DNA of 64,000 nucleotides, taken from the NCBI RefSeq assembly GCF_037975245.1, contig NC_092577.1, positions 15,090,013 through 15,154,012 on the forward strand, read 5' to 3'. Each line of letters opens with the position of its first letter. The first letter of the stretch is position 1. Source of the stretch: Apostichopus japonicus. Lineage: Eukaryota > Echinodermata > Holothuroidea > Aspidochirotida > Stichopodidae. The notes beneath the pieces were generated by a model. That model had not been told where the DNA came from. It worked only from the letters and a program-made list of their open reading frames with translations, and ran no database searches. A program made the translations under genes and the position numbers. Below are positions 40,066 through 52,204 of the stretch, in pieces.

Positions 40066-40709
40066 GTTGCTTTGATCGAGAGGAAAGCCACTTTTCGACG
40101 AACACAAATCGTGGCAGTGCTTAGCATGGACATCGAGAAGGTGCCTTGCTAACTAGTAGTGTGTCCAGCCGCCTAAGTGTTTCAGTATCTTGTTCCAATC
40201 CTCAAGTACCTCACCGAGTGGTATCTACCTTCTTTTCAATGTTCGTGCTTTTCTCTTCCTTTTAAAGCTTGGGTTTGGAGCAGATGCCATGATAAGTCAA
40301 CCAAGTTGTGTAGAATGTGATTTACAAATATTACTGCGTAGCCAGTGCCAACTACCAAAGCGGTAACTGTTTACATTGGAGCTATGCGAGACTGCACACG
40401 GGGGATAGTTAACATTCAAAATGTACCGCACACAGTTGGAATCGTTGACTGCCTAAGTCAACCGGTATCAGTTCGATCATAATAAGAGCCATGTGTTTTC
40501 AGAGCATCTGCATTTTCTACCATTTTGTTCAGTAAAACGGTGATTTGCGAAATAACTACACGCGTGGTAGGCTACTATTTAGTTGCAATGCAGTACTTCA
40601 GTTATGTTAGGCGTCGTGCAACTAGTACGGTTGTATACACTTTACGTACTGACGGGGCTGGGTATCGAATGTGATGTCTAACAGTGCTGTTACACTTCAT
40701 TCGAAACAA

Positions 40710-41059
40710 GGTCAGATTTACCGACAACAGACGTTTCTTTTTGCGCGAGTCTCCACTCACTTTAAGTCTACTTCTACTGAAAAGAGACACAATACAAGAG
40801 AAGATCAAATACAAACTGCGGTCTCCTTTAATAACTACAAAAGTGATTGCATGTGATCAAGAAATTTATTTTGTCACATTTAAAGGTCAGATTTACCGAC
40901 AACAGACGTTTCTTTTTGCGCGAGTCTCCACTCCCTTTAAGTCTACTTCTACTGAAAAGAGACACAATACAAGAGAAGATCAAATACAAACTGCGGTCTC
41001 CTTTAATAACTACAAAAGTGATTGCATGTGATCAAGAAATTTATTTTGTCACATTTAAA
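40710..41059. repeat. Tandem duplication of 175 bp, two near-identical copies
   Basis: GGTCAGATTTACCGACAACA starts at 40710 and again at 40885. The copies differ by about one base (CACTCACTTT vs CACTCCCTTT). It was probably a single recent duplication. Confidence 0.9.
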
Positions 41060-43600
41060 AGAAATTTCACTACATATAAATGTCACAATAAAGTTCATGA
41101 TCAAATTATCTAATGTTATAATCTTTCGTCTTCTTTTCAAACCAATGGTAGCCACGATTCACACATACATTGAAAGACGATACTGTTGATTCTAACAATG
41201 AAAAATGAAGTTTCAAGTAAGTGTTAGATGTTACATTGTCATGATATTTGCGGTAACACTGTTACAACTTTGGAGGACCTACAGTGTACGTAGGTAAATT
41301 TGCACATATATATATAAACATGCGACACTGTAGTTCAACACAGTTTTATCAAATATTACAGAATACTATTATGGTCATGAGAAAAAGGTGTTTCGTATCT
41401 GCCTTTACTTATTTGTTATTGTTGCTATGCTAATGACCAGTTCCGTAGTCTACCTGGTTAGGCTCGAATACACCGAATGACGGTTTTGACCTATTCACAA
41501 TGGTTGAATACATTTTCAGGAAAATTTGCAGAAACGAGAAGCTTTATTTTATATGATTCTATCTGTATTCCGTATAATAATGAATTTACCTATTTATAAC
41601 ATCTTCGATTGCGTATTAATTTGAAGCAGTATACACGGCACTGTGCTTATACAAAGACACACTTCATCTGAAAGATTGTAGTTTGGGACTATCCTGATAT
41701 CCATATTGATGATAGGACAGAATAGGGATATCTATTGTCCATGTAATGAATATGAACAATATTATAGTAATCGTTTAAGTGGCCTGTGTCCACAACATTT
41801 TGCAGTTTACAATACGACTAACATGTTATCCAAAACATTTGCATGCATTGGAGTATAATGAAATAACAAGCGACTTTAAAGAATTCTGACAATTCCCTAT
41901 TAATGTTAACATAATGGCTGGGAGGGAGGTAAATACTCCCAACTGATTAAGATAAGGGCATGATCCTGTATGGAAGGGTATCCGAGGTCCTGATTTATGG
42001 TATAATATTGTCACCGACTGATCGTACACATATCTCTCGACTGATTGTGTTTCACCGATGAAAGTTGAGTTGGTTCATGGCAACTCCACTTCATTTTCGG
42101 AGAGGTGTTTAGGATATAGAAAAAAAAGTAAGTTTGCCTATTTTGCTTACGTATCCTCTATCACAAACGAATCTACGGAAATCGAGAAAACGGTTTTACT
42201 AATGTAATAGCATAATATATCATCAATCTATGTACAGGTGCAATTAAGCAAATGAATGTAAAAAACATGTTAAAAAAATTAAAAATTAAAAAAATGGAAT
42301 TCGGTTTCTTAAAGCGGCATTACAGTGTTTCTGCGATGACAAACGTACGGTATGTTATTGATCTGACAGATTTAGTACTGAAGTGACCAATGTTTTAACT
42401 GTTATTGCTCCGACGGTCCAGATTACTACGCATCATATTGCACAGGGGCTAAACTGAAAGGTCAGTGCCCGTGTTTACATACGCCTTGATTTGCTATAAG
42501 AAATAAGCGGGAACTAAAGTGGTCCCAAGGGAACTAGACGGTATTAAACGGAACTAAAGGATCAACAAAGATACGTGTTATCTACAGACTGAGAAGATGT
42601 GCAAATAATATTACAACCTTTATGGAGTTATCATTTGACTTCCATAATTGAAGTACTTATCACAATAATGCAATTTTGGTCAGGTTTATTCACCAAGGAC
42701 GAAAACTGTATTTTTTTTGTTTCATAAACCCCGACATTCTAATGGCAAATCCGACCAGGAGCAAAATATGCGATATGCTGTCTTGCAAACACAAAGCTGC
42801 ATTTACTGTCATCACGGGATGTGATACATTGTTATATACATTAAGGTTCAGGGTTAGGTTCAGCAAAATAAAACAGAACTTAAATGCACATATACGTATA
42901 ACCAACAAGATGAAGTTTGAGAGGAATTTGGTGATATACAAGATTGTGATTAACAACTTTTTTAATACAAAGTCAAATATGTATTGCGAGATCTAAAATT
43001 GCCGTTAAATAATTTCATATAGACATCGATTCCTTCATTAGATCTATATTAACCAGCAAATATGTTAGAAAACAATATAAACTTTAATGTCAGTAACTTT
43101 TAATCATCCTACATTTGCACAGTGATGGTGAGGGGTGGGGTGTTGTTGCGAGTCATTGGTAAACAACCATAATATATGGATTAAAAGTTTCAAGTCATTT
43201 TTTGCACATCAGCTGAACCCCCGTCTCAGACGATTTCTATCTTCAGGCCACTTTCTCTCTTCCAGTATAAGTCAACATTTGCTTGTCATACCCAAAGAAA
43301 CGGTGTAAGGCAGTTAATGCTTCTGCAGGAATAATTCTGAAAATAAAAAATATCCATAAGTATATGAAAAACACTTGTGATAGACAGAACAAGATCCACT
43401 ACAAATACAGGGTACTGCATTGCATTATCGTCCTTGATACCATTTGCACTTTTCTGACAATCCGAGGTTTAAGGTTTCTCGAAAGGTTAAACAATCAATC
43501 GTGCTCGATTGGGCCACATCAGTTATTTCTCCACAGCAAAGGTCTCAATGGCAACTTTTAATTATGCCCCCAGAGCGTAAACTAAATCATGATGGTTACA
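41060..43600. other. No recognised gene; 3' side of the SDR gene
   Basis: AT-rich sequence. The last exon of the SDR gene should be in or near this stretch. A minus-strand frame near 42690-42790 ending in MSGFMKQKK resembles the end of SDR16C proteins, but its only acceptors are out of phase, so it is not called. Confidence 0.4.
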
Positions 43601-43605
43601 ATTAC

Positions 43606-43738
43606 ATACGTTTTCACAATCTGTAAGGCCCTCAACAGCCCCCCAGGTGCGTAAACATAACGCTGATTGGTCAGTATGCTTTCCATACAGAGCTTCATGA
43701 CTTGATGTGACTCCAACATAGGCATTATGGAAGGAACC
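43606..43738 (-). CDS. SDR16C/RDH10-like dehydrogenase A, exon 3
   Basis: The exon begins at acceptor ttctccag and completes the split codon left by exon 2 (phase 2). It encodes GVPSIMPMLESHQVMKLCME, then SILTNQRYVYAPGGLLRALQ and IVKT. This parallels the region after the TGMF motif in SDR16C proteins, a P-x-x-P-x-L-E/D segment followed by I-L-x-x-x-x-x-x-Y/M-x-P-x-L-L. The donor may be TAT|gtaatt (43606) or ATT|gtgaaa (43619), both phase 0. Confidence 0.72.
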
Positions 43739-46132
43739 CTGGAGAATGAATAGATAAGAACTAAATAGAACAGATTATAAACATTACAGAAAACCCATAT
43801 ACCCCAAGATATTCATTTTGGTCCATCTTTTACGAAAGAAAAATACGTAGAAATTTGGATTAATCCAAAATATGATGTGTGAAGAGAAAGTGACGGAGGT
43901 ATCTAGACTCGATTCTATAAATATTTCATAAAATAAATCCACAAAGGGTGTTGGAAAAACGGTAACGAATGTTACCTGAACAAAGCTTTTGATCGACAAG
44001 AAACACTGAAAGCTATATTACCCATAACACTGAACACTGCAGATCATAGTGATTTACGGGAAAGTTAACTTTCAACCAATTGCAGCAGCGGATCCAGAAT
44101 TTTGTAAATAAAAATCAAATTAGCTTCATTGTCGCTACACTGTTATAATTCATTCAAACTCATTTAATACTTCATGATAAACCTCGTTCATAAGTTATCT
44201 TTCTTTCGATCTTTGTATAAATGTCAAAGAAAAACAAACAATGAAGTTCATATGGAAGTATTATAAAGGTCGTGTACAGAAAGGCAACCTTGATGTATGA
44301 CCTTGATGTATCTCAGTGTTGCAGTCACGTTCAGGATTTGTTTATGAAACTATGGCTGTTGTCCAAAGACAAGAATTGTAAATGATTTACTAAACTTCAC
44401 ATTATTATGCATCTTTATTCACCTCAAGTAGAACTATTTATTTAGATATCTCTTTTAGTAGATACGGTATCGCAAATGGAATTATTGATATGTGAAGATA
44501 TATTCAGGCAACACAAGCTGTATGTATCTGAAGCGAAGCCGACTACAAGAAGTGCATCCAAGATATCCCGGAGGTTAGGAGCGTGGATAAATGGATACCG
44601 AAAGAGCTGGACATTAACACATACAAGTAAAAACTTAAGCAGCATGCTAAAACATCTGTCCTCATATTATTACAATTAAATTTGTAGCTGGCTTTGTTGC
44701 TTATTGTTTCCAAAACATGTGTCGAGATCCCCATGGTCTCAATCACTGATCCGCACCTGAATAAAGATCAGATGAATTTCTTGAAAGAAAAGTGACCCAT
44801 TCCTTTCAGTTATAGCATCATCAGTTAATAAAAAGTAATAATCTTAACATAAAATTGCGCTAAGATTTTAAGCTAGAAAACACACAATTGAATGCTGTCT
44901 CTCGTCACTTGTAACATCTTTCTCTACTCGCTCAGATGTCTGACTAGGCGAGTCGTTGCGACATGATCGATGCCTTCACACTTTAGTTTCGTAAAGAAGA
45001 ATGTATGTATCTTTTAAACTAACTGACTTCTACATAGGTTTAAAGAAACATGCTGCAGCAGGCACTTCGTTAAATGTAACTTTCGTCAACTGACGTGTCC
45101 CAGATGAATGTTGCTATAGTGCGAATGATCCCCGGCGCATGCAATATTGGAAGGACCATGAAAATATTATTGTTACAATAACCATGGCCTACAAAATATA
45201 ACCATCTTTCAATAACTATGCGAAAGGTTACATAATATTTGCATACAATGTGTCATGAGCGTAGTCTTGACATTGGTTGCATTCACTTGGCAGAGTGCCA
45301 AATCCTGATCAACCACAATCTTGTTATCTTCCAGGACTGATATAATCTTGAGTACTTCAAATGATAGTAGTCGATGAACTTTGCTTACATCTGTAAGAGC
45401 GATGATGTAATCCTTTTTAATGATTAATTAGATTGACAGTTATTACATATATCTCAGCTATCTAACGTTATGGCTGTTATCTCTATACAACTGGTGCTTC
45501 TATATATTGTTTGTTTGCGTGTGTGTGTGTGTGTGTTTAAAATTATGACATAAGTAGGCAAATAAAGACCTCATTCGATGATTGCAGGTGAACTCTATTC
45601 TTTTATCAGGTCTATGAACTGGTTATCTCGGTGATATCTTGAGGCTACAATGCAGCTGCCAACGAGTTATTAACTTCCATATATCACACTTCAGAACTTA
45701 ATACACTTAACGTGAGGTGAACAGAGTCGTTTTGAGTATTATCGAAATTACCAAAACTTTTCTTTTCGTGGCTTGTTAGTGTTATTGCAATTCATTTGCA
45801 GAAATATTGCTTTTCTCAACTGACATTATGACGAAAAATTGGTGTAAGTAATCCAACTCTATTATGACCAGTGCTTGATATTAACAGATATGTCAAGTTC
45901 CTAATTTAATTTCGTCTTTTGCTTGCTTGGGGAAATAAAAGCTTATGGTTATGGAGAAATATCTATGCGATGCGTTGTTAGTAGCTACCATCCAACCAGC
46001 AGAGAGAAGCATATTTCGCATGTTGGAATAATAGTCAAAAGAAAACAACTGCGGATTGAATTTGAGTGCATTACTGCTCTACATTGACTGTCATATTTTG
46101 TATGTGACAGTTTCAAAACGAGGTGTACTTAC
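43739..46132. other. Intron 2 of SDR gene A
   Basis: No additional exon or clear repeat was recognised apart from a short (GT)n run near 45513. Confidence 0.5.
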
Positions 46133-46377
46133 CCAATTGAAACGCCGTTAAACATTCCTGTGTTCATGAAAAACGGATGAATAATAGTTGACTGTACCCC
46201 AGTGTTATTATACAATTCCATTTCATAGAACATTGCCTCTTCCAAACCGCAAACTGCATACTTGCTGGCGCAGTAGTCTGCCAAATCTGGTACACCAACG
46301 AACCCGGCGGCGCTAGCCATCGTTACAATATGGCCATGACATTTTTCAAGCATGCTCGGAGCAAACGCTTTGAACAA
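46133..46377 (-). CDS. SDR16C/RDH10-like dehydrogenase A, exon 2
   Basis: The exon is 245 bp, phase 0 in and phase 2 out, from ttattacag to gtaagt. It contains the SDR active-site Ser in VTMASAAGF, the catalytic YCASK (Y-x-x-x-K) and the conserved HPFFMNTGMF block. These residues oxidise or reduce the hydroxyl/carbonyl of the substrate. The family acts on retinol/retinal with NAD(P) at the endoplasmic reticulum or lipid droplets; the exact substrate here is inferred. Confidence 0.92.
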
Positions 46378-46726
46378 CTGTAATAAATAAATAAAACATG
46401 AATGAAAAATAATAAGAATGTACTACAAAGAATAAATGGGGTCCGAACTGCAGGGTGCCTCACAGGTTACAGTATGAGAACTGAAAGTCATATTCTGGAA
46501 TTTGGGGGTTGGGAAGTGGCGAAGTAAATTGAGAAATGGAATTATTCCCTTCTACTCATTCTCACAAGAATCAAACAAACCAGCAATAATAGTATTACAT
46601 ATTAAGATCAATTTGACGCAAAGTAGACAGCAGAAAGCTATGAAGCTATTCCCCAACGTCTATAAACATGTGGTGACATACTACGCACTTTGAAACATTC
46701 AAAATGATAACTAATCTTTAACGTAC

Positions 46727-47164
46727 CCAAAACGCTGCTTTCAAGTTGACATCAATAGTTAGATGTAGCAGGTGATCTGGCGCTTCAAGAAGTTTCTTGC
46801 CTTGTACTATGCCTGCGTTGTTCACGAGAATAGTAACGTCACCAACACTACGTCGAACTGCAGCTGCAGCCTTGTATACGTTCTCACTTTTCGAAACGTC
46901 AACCTTGTAGGCATAGGCTGTGCCTCCTAACGCGATGCACTCCTCAACCACATCCTGCGCCCCCTTTTCATTGATATCCCAAAGAACCACCGTCGCGCCT
47001 AGTTTGGTGAACTCCAGAGCAAACAACCTTCCAAAGCCATTCCCTCCACCAGTGATGAGGACAACCTCGCCGCTCACGTCTTTCTTTGGTCTCAGGACAT
47101 TTGGCACGCAGAAACAAATGAATGTGACGATACTGTGATACAGTATAGTTAGTACAAGCCACAT
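46727..47164 (-). CDS. SDR16C/RDH10-like dehydrogenase A, exon 1
   Basis: The first in-frame ATG is at 47164 and gives MWLVLTILYHSIVTFICFCV, a membrane anchor. It is followed by VLITGGGNGFGR (TGxxxGxG cofactor site), VLWDIN (acidic residue favouring NAD), DVTILVNNAGIV (NNAG) and a phase-0 donor after AFW. In the paralogue at 63240 the same frame starts earlier, with about 38 extra residues before VWLVLTILYH. Here a repeat begins at about 47246, so the original start may have been lost or the inner ATG used. The gene is read leftwards into exons 2 and 3 and extends past 43606. Confidence 0.9.
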
Positions 47165-47245
47165 TAACTGGCCAGTGATGATAATTCGGCTGCAGTAAGA
47201 AATAATGTTCAAACTTGAGTCGAGATATTGGATACCAAAAACCAA

Positions 47246-47572
47246 GGGCGAAGGAACCGGGGGGCTGGGGGCGCCAGCCCCCCCCCCCCCCCCAGTGAAA
47301 AATATGGAGGGGCGGAAGTATCATTCCGCCCCCGCTTCGCAAGTCAGAAACCCCCTTTTTCATTTGGAGCACCAAATTGCATCTAAGGCCAGGTGAAAAT
47401 GCAAAATTATATACAAAATGGAGTGGGTGGGTTGAAGTGTGCTATATTGCACCAACTTGCATCTGAGGCCACCTGGAAATGCAAAAAAATCCATAGGGGA
47501 GGGGGACACCCCCTCCCCTTAGACCCCTCCCCCAGGCCGGCCATCAGTCTTCAGCCACCCCCGATTGGTATC
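47246..47572 (-). mobile_element. Copy 2 of the TIR element found at 8254-8615
   Basis: The left end GGGCGAAGGAACC matches the reverse complement of the right end of copy 1 (one change), and the shared blocks with GCATCTAAGGCCAGGTGAAA follow in order. The far end is degenerate after CCATCAGTCTTCAGCC and lacks the GGCGTAGGAA terminus. It abuts the 5' part of SDR gene A. Confidence 0.75.
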
Positions 47573-47760
47573 GATTTCAAAAATTTAGGCACGACTATCT
47601 GAGCGGAGCGCCACCGGTTGGCGCGGAGCGTACAAGAAAATTTTTGGTTTACAAACCCCCCAGATGGCCGGAAACGGCCCTTCCCGAGTGTTCATGTTGG
47701 TTCCATGGCCTCTTGCTAACTTGAGACACCTCATTCAATATCACTTTTCAACAACAAAAA
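47573..47760. repeat. Probable further repeat with palindromic GC core
   Basis: GAGCGGAGCGCCACCGGTTG and GGCGCGGAGCG flank a small palindrome (CGCCACCGGTTGGCG). Its GC content differs sharply from its surroundings and it directly adjoins the TIR element. Identity unknown. Confidence 0.35.
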
Positions 47761-48959
47761 ACAAACGAGTTAAGTACATAATTCAATAATACATAATGTA
47801 TTAAAATTAGCAAGGTACATGTACAGAGTAGTCTTACTTTTTAACTGCTGATACTTGTTGTTACATTTATAGATAGGCCAGGAATGTCTTAGATACAACT
47901 ATAGCCAGTAATTGTCTTTGATACAACTGTAAATGTTTAAGTTAGCCTAATAAGAGAAGGCGAGAGCTATCCGACGATTGCCATCTGATTCAAATTTCTC
48001 AACTGTTTTCTCAACTGAAATATTATCTGCGTAAACAGGTTCTTCACTAGATGTTACAACACTGACAAGATCGGGTCCTATAGTCTTTTTCGGCGGGTAG
48101 AGTGTTGAATGAAACGGCACGCGATAGAAATGACAGCCTAAATTAGAAGACTAGGTCACCTAATTAAGCCATATTCTTGCTACGTTCATTTCAATAGTTA
48201 TTCCTGTCTAGACTCTTAAACTCGTCCAGCAAGCTTATGGATTTGAAATATGGGTGTTTTTAAAAAAAGATAACTTGGCCAAAAAAAGTGTAGGCCGGGC
48301 CCACAGTGCTACACACTGGCTACGCCCCTGATCATATGATATCATATTATCAGCAGATTTTGTTTCCTGTTTGAATTCTTTTACATGTTCTTTTACATAA
48401 TATATCAGAAAGACAAACATAGTGCTCTTTTACAATTTTTCAAGTAGGATGATTCTTGTTTATTGTCCAATGTCTGGACTTTAATACATTTGACCAACTT
48501 AACTGATGGACAATATAAACTTTCATATTTTGGAATATAGCCAGATATGCAGTGGCCTAAAAACAAATATCGTTATCGCAGTGTATTAGCAGTGTAATAA
48601 TCATTTATAGGAAGTGCGTATCACTTACGATTGCTAGATTAGCTTCATAACATGCTGTTCGTGCAACAACTTAGGACGAATCATAGAAAGGATGAGAACG
48701 AACGTTGTCGACGTTGTTGTGCATACGGTTCGTTACATTCCATAGAGTGCGGTTGGGTAGGCAATATGTATTTTATTACGCAGTGGCCAACTGTAGGCTT
48801 GTAATAGGCTATAGGCTAAATTTAGCTAATTGCATCTGCCAAACTAAGTAAGTAGTTGAATCAGTAGGCGTGAATGTTACTACGATTATAATTGAGTTAA
48901 CGGAGCTGACGAGTATTCAAGATCAAAAGAGCACTGACAAAATACCATGCTAAAAAAAC

Positions 48960-49065
48960 AACAGTTTTTAAACATTTTTTTCGACACTGAAAGGGGGGAG
49001 CGGTCGCTCCCCCTGCTCCCCCCCTGGCTACGTCCCTGCTCAAAAGTACCTTACTACGCCACTGC
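48960..49065. repeat. Third end of the TIR family, fragment
   Basis: CTCAAAAGTACCTTACTACGCC resembles the reverse complement of the copy 1 left end (CTCAAAAGTACTTTCCTACGCC), next to a C-rich block with TGGCTACGTCCCTG. A similar TGGCTACGCCCCTG occurs near 48318. These are probably related short elements. Confidence 0.5.
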
Positions 49066-51980
49066 CAAAAACTACTTTGGATAAAATTAACAGATTACAT
49101 TCAATATAGTATGCGAATGCCTAATATCATGCCGATCAATGTGAATACTTTACTGACGTTGGGCGAACGTAAAACATAAGTTTTTGACAGATTCGTACCT
49201 TTCCGTCGACATATTGATAATGGGACTGTCAGGTCGCATAAAGAGTCTGAGACAGTGAATGAAACTTGTGCAAGCTGGAAAAGAAAGGAAAAGTATATTA
49301 TCCATTATTTCAATGAAGTGTTCGGTAGAAGACATACATCGGTTGTTATTCCGCTCTCACGGGACATATAGATACCGATTATAAATTTATATTAACCTGA
49401 GTGTAATTTGTGTACAATTACAGATACACCGTCAAAATGATAATAATAGCGGGGCATGCACACGTTTATAAGCATTTATTCTAAAGCCAATCTTTCTGAT
49501 TTAACATTGTGTGATTATATGATTAGAAACACAACATGATAACATGTTACATATATTTACTGCAAAACATGTCATTTTATTCAAATAGTTTGTTGTTGGC
49601 AACGTAGCGTGATGTTATTAGTTAAATATGATCAGATTATACAGTGACATCAGTTCGTTACATTTTGTCTAAAAACAGATACGAGAGGCCTCAAGAACTG
49701 TTCAGTTTTCAAACCCCTTAGCGCACGTAGACTTAATTCATATTTACACCAGATGTACCTAGCTATACAACCTCGTTTGCATGTTATAATATCGAATGAA
49801 TATTCTCGAAGTTTCTAATTCGAGTGACAAAAATCATGAATTTAAATTCATATATTTGTGAACAAAGAAATTCTAAACTCAGTTAAAAGACAATTAAACT
49901 AGGGAAAATATCCAACATCAGCTCCTACATCTAGTGTAATTGGTAGCCGGTATTAGCCTCAAAGTCTAACAAGCTAAACATTGCTTTAAAGATACTTCCA
50001 GGTGCTTCGCAATCACTGTTACTTCTAGATCTCGAGAAGTGTTAAACACATGGAAGAAGATACTATGAAGGTGGATATGAAAGCTAACTTTTTAAATTGG
50101 AAAAAAGTGACCACTGTTCGACTATTTTGAGTAAATACTGATGATTTTAAATATCCAATTAATAACTTGACAACAAGGAAGTTTTCTTAAGTTTCAAAAT
50201 AATTTGTAACTTTTACGCACTTAAAAAAAATGAAAACAAAAGTCCTCGATACCTTTTTGCGATTGATGCGTGAAATGACGTCCTTCCTTCTCGCCTTCTT
50301 AATACGTTGTGATGATATGTCCAGCATAGAAGGCTAGATATTGAACGTATGATATGTTGAAGCCAATAGTTCATAGGTTATTGGAAGAAATAATTGTTTA
50401 CTTTGGCACATGTGGCTTGCGTTTACGTAAGATGTAGCAGCGTTTAATCTTATAATCTCAATATGTTTTTGTAATATTACTACTTTTGATAAATTATTCA
50501 ACAGCTGCCTTCTTTTAAATAAACAAAAATAATAATAATATTAATAATAATATTCAGGGACAATAGGTGAGAAACTTTTAAACATATGTGAAATATCACG
50601 GTCGTTGGTACCAGGCTACGTCAATACATTGAAATTTGGCATGGGGGACAGGTCAAACGTCGATCTGCAGGTCATCAAAGGGTGCAGCGAAATGTTCACT
50701 GTTTTGCAGTTCTTACTCCATAGACTGTAGAAGATCACACATCTACAGAATATTTCGATTGGTTACTGTACTGGAATGCTGCTGCATGCATTTCTGTACG
50801 GGTTGGTTATTTTGGAGAAAAATAGCAAATATTGATAACGTAGTGGACAACTAGTGTCAAGATATTACTCTAAGAAAAAAAACTGAATTAAAAATTCAAA
50901 AACGAAAAAATTAAGGGAGCTTCGTACAGGTTCCGATCATCGGAGAGCTGATCCTCAACCGACACAAACTTTGACCAACTATAATGTCTGATAAAATGTG
51001 ACCGTGAGAGTAAAACACGCTGTTTCTAATATTTGCTTTTGTGTGAGTTTCCTACACTGATCGTGATAGTTCTAGACTACTTCATTTTGGCTGTTACTGT
51101 TCGGCTGATCTCAACAGCATACACGCTGGGATTAATTTGCTTACAATAGGGTGACAATAACCTCTACGGCACCGAAACATGTGGCTCGAAACATGTGGCT
51201 CGAAACATGTTGTGGCACTTGCACGGTTCGAACCATTGTAGAGTTAATAGCTAATTGAGGCTTTTGACCTTGTAGGTAGCGGAAGTTTTATTGACGTTGT
51301 CATTCGAAAGATGGAGATGTTACCTTATTCTACGTAAGCAAACATTACATCAAGCCAGCTTTATTCAAATAATACTTTATCAATTTGTTGAAAGTAAATG
51401 ATTAACTAAATTGGCCTGGTGCCAAGAACAATGAAATATGGTAGATAAGCGATCAAAGCTCATATTTTACTAATTGAAGTTGAACAGTTCAATAACTGTG
51501 CACGAGGAGAAAACACAAACGAGTCATCCTATGACCGACTAATCTTTGACGATGAAACTCCTGGTATTGAGTTGATCGATCTGAAAATATGTGTGATTAT
51601 ATTATGGTAAAGTATCGAGAAGAGGAGGAATGCAGTTGGCGTCATTTAAATAAGAGAATGATGGACGTTGCTAGTCATTAATGAGTATGAAATGTTAACA
51701 TTCACATATTATTCTAGATATAAATATTTGCCAGCCGATTTTTCCTTGAGTTGACAATAGGAATTTGTATAAAGTACGGACATTAACGGTTGTCAATAAT
51801 TGCACCTCGTAATAAAGCGTATGTATGTTTTCAGAACAGCATCGTGTGGCAGTACCAATGGTCAGTCGGAAATAACTAGAGATGAAACTGTCGGGTCGTG
51901 ACAAATGCTGACATTACAAGTCGCAAATAACGTCAGTGGACGGTTTCAAAATAAAGCGAAATGGGCATTGCCTGACAAGG
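49066..51980. other. No gene recognised
   Basis: AT-rich DNA read on both strands. Only short unsupported frames were seen. Confidence 0.45.
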
Positions 51981-51981
51981 G

Positions 51982-52204
51982 GTATCCACAACAGTGACAG
52001 ATCGCTTCTCGGCCTTTTAGCTAAGATCACCTGTAGTATATGTTCCCTTTCGATGGGAATGGTGATACACACCCGATGATCACACAGTTAGTCTTGATGC
52101 AAGGACTTGGTGTTGAGAGCGGATCAGTCGTTCGGTAGTTTGGTTTTCGAACCCAGGTTCGTTCCTTGGTGACTTTTCTTAAAAAGTATCCACAACAGTG
52201 GCAG
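51982..52204 (+). mobile_element. U2 snRNA-headed retroposon (SINE-like) with 19-bp target duplication
   Basis: The element 52001-52185 begins exactly at the U2 5' end, ATCGCTTCTCGGCCTTTTAG, followed by CTAAGATCA and TGTAGTATATGTTC. That is about the first 45 nt of U2 with few changes, including the branch-site pairing GUAGUA. The rest is not U2: no Sm site or 3' stem-loops; instead an unknown body with a GGTTTTCGAACCCAGGTTCG hairpin and an end in CTTAAAAA. GTATCCACAACAGTGACAG (51982-52000) and GTATCCACAACAGTGGCAG (52186-52204) flank it, one mismatch in 19. This is the mark of LINE-driven retroposition. Confidence 0.85.

Noticed and set aside
42840-42870. Telomere-like GGTTCAGGGTTAGG
   Set aside because: Only two or three imperfect units; not a telomeric array.
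42690-42956. Possible last exon of SDR gene A (ends ...MSGFMKQKK)
   Set aside because: The C-terminus looks similar, but in this frame every AG acceptor is phase 1 while exon 3 ends in phase 0.
47243-47245. Start of SDR gene A at 47245
   Set aside because: The codon there is TTG, not ATG; the first in-frame ATG is at 47164.
52001-52185. Functional U2 snRNA gene
   Set aside because: Only the first ~45 nt agree with U2; the Sm site and 3' stem-loops are absent and the flanks are target-site duplications.
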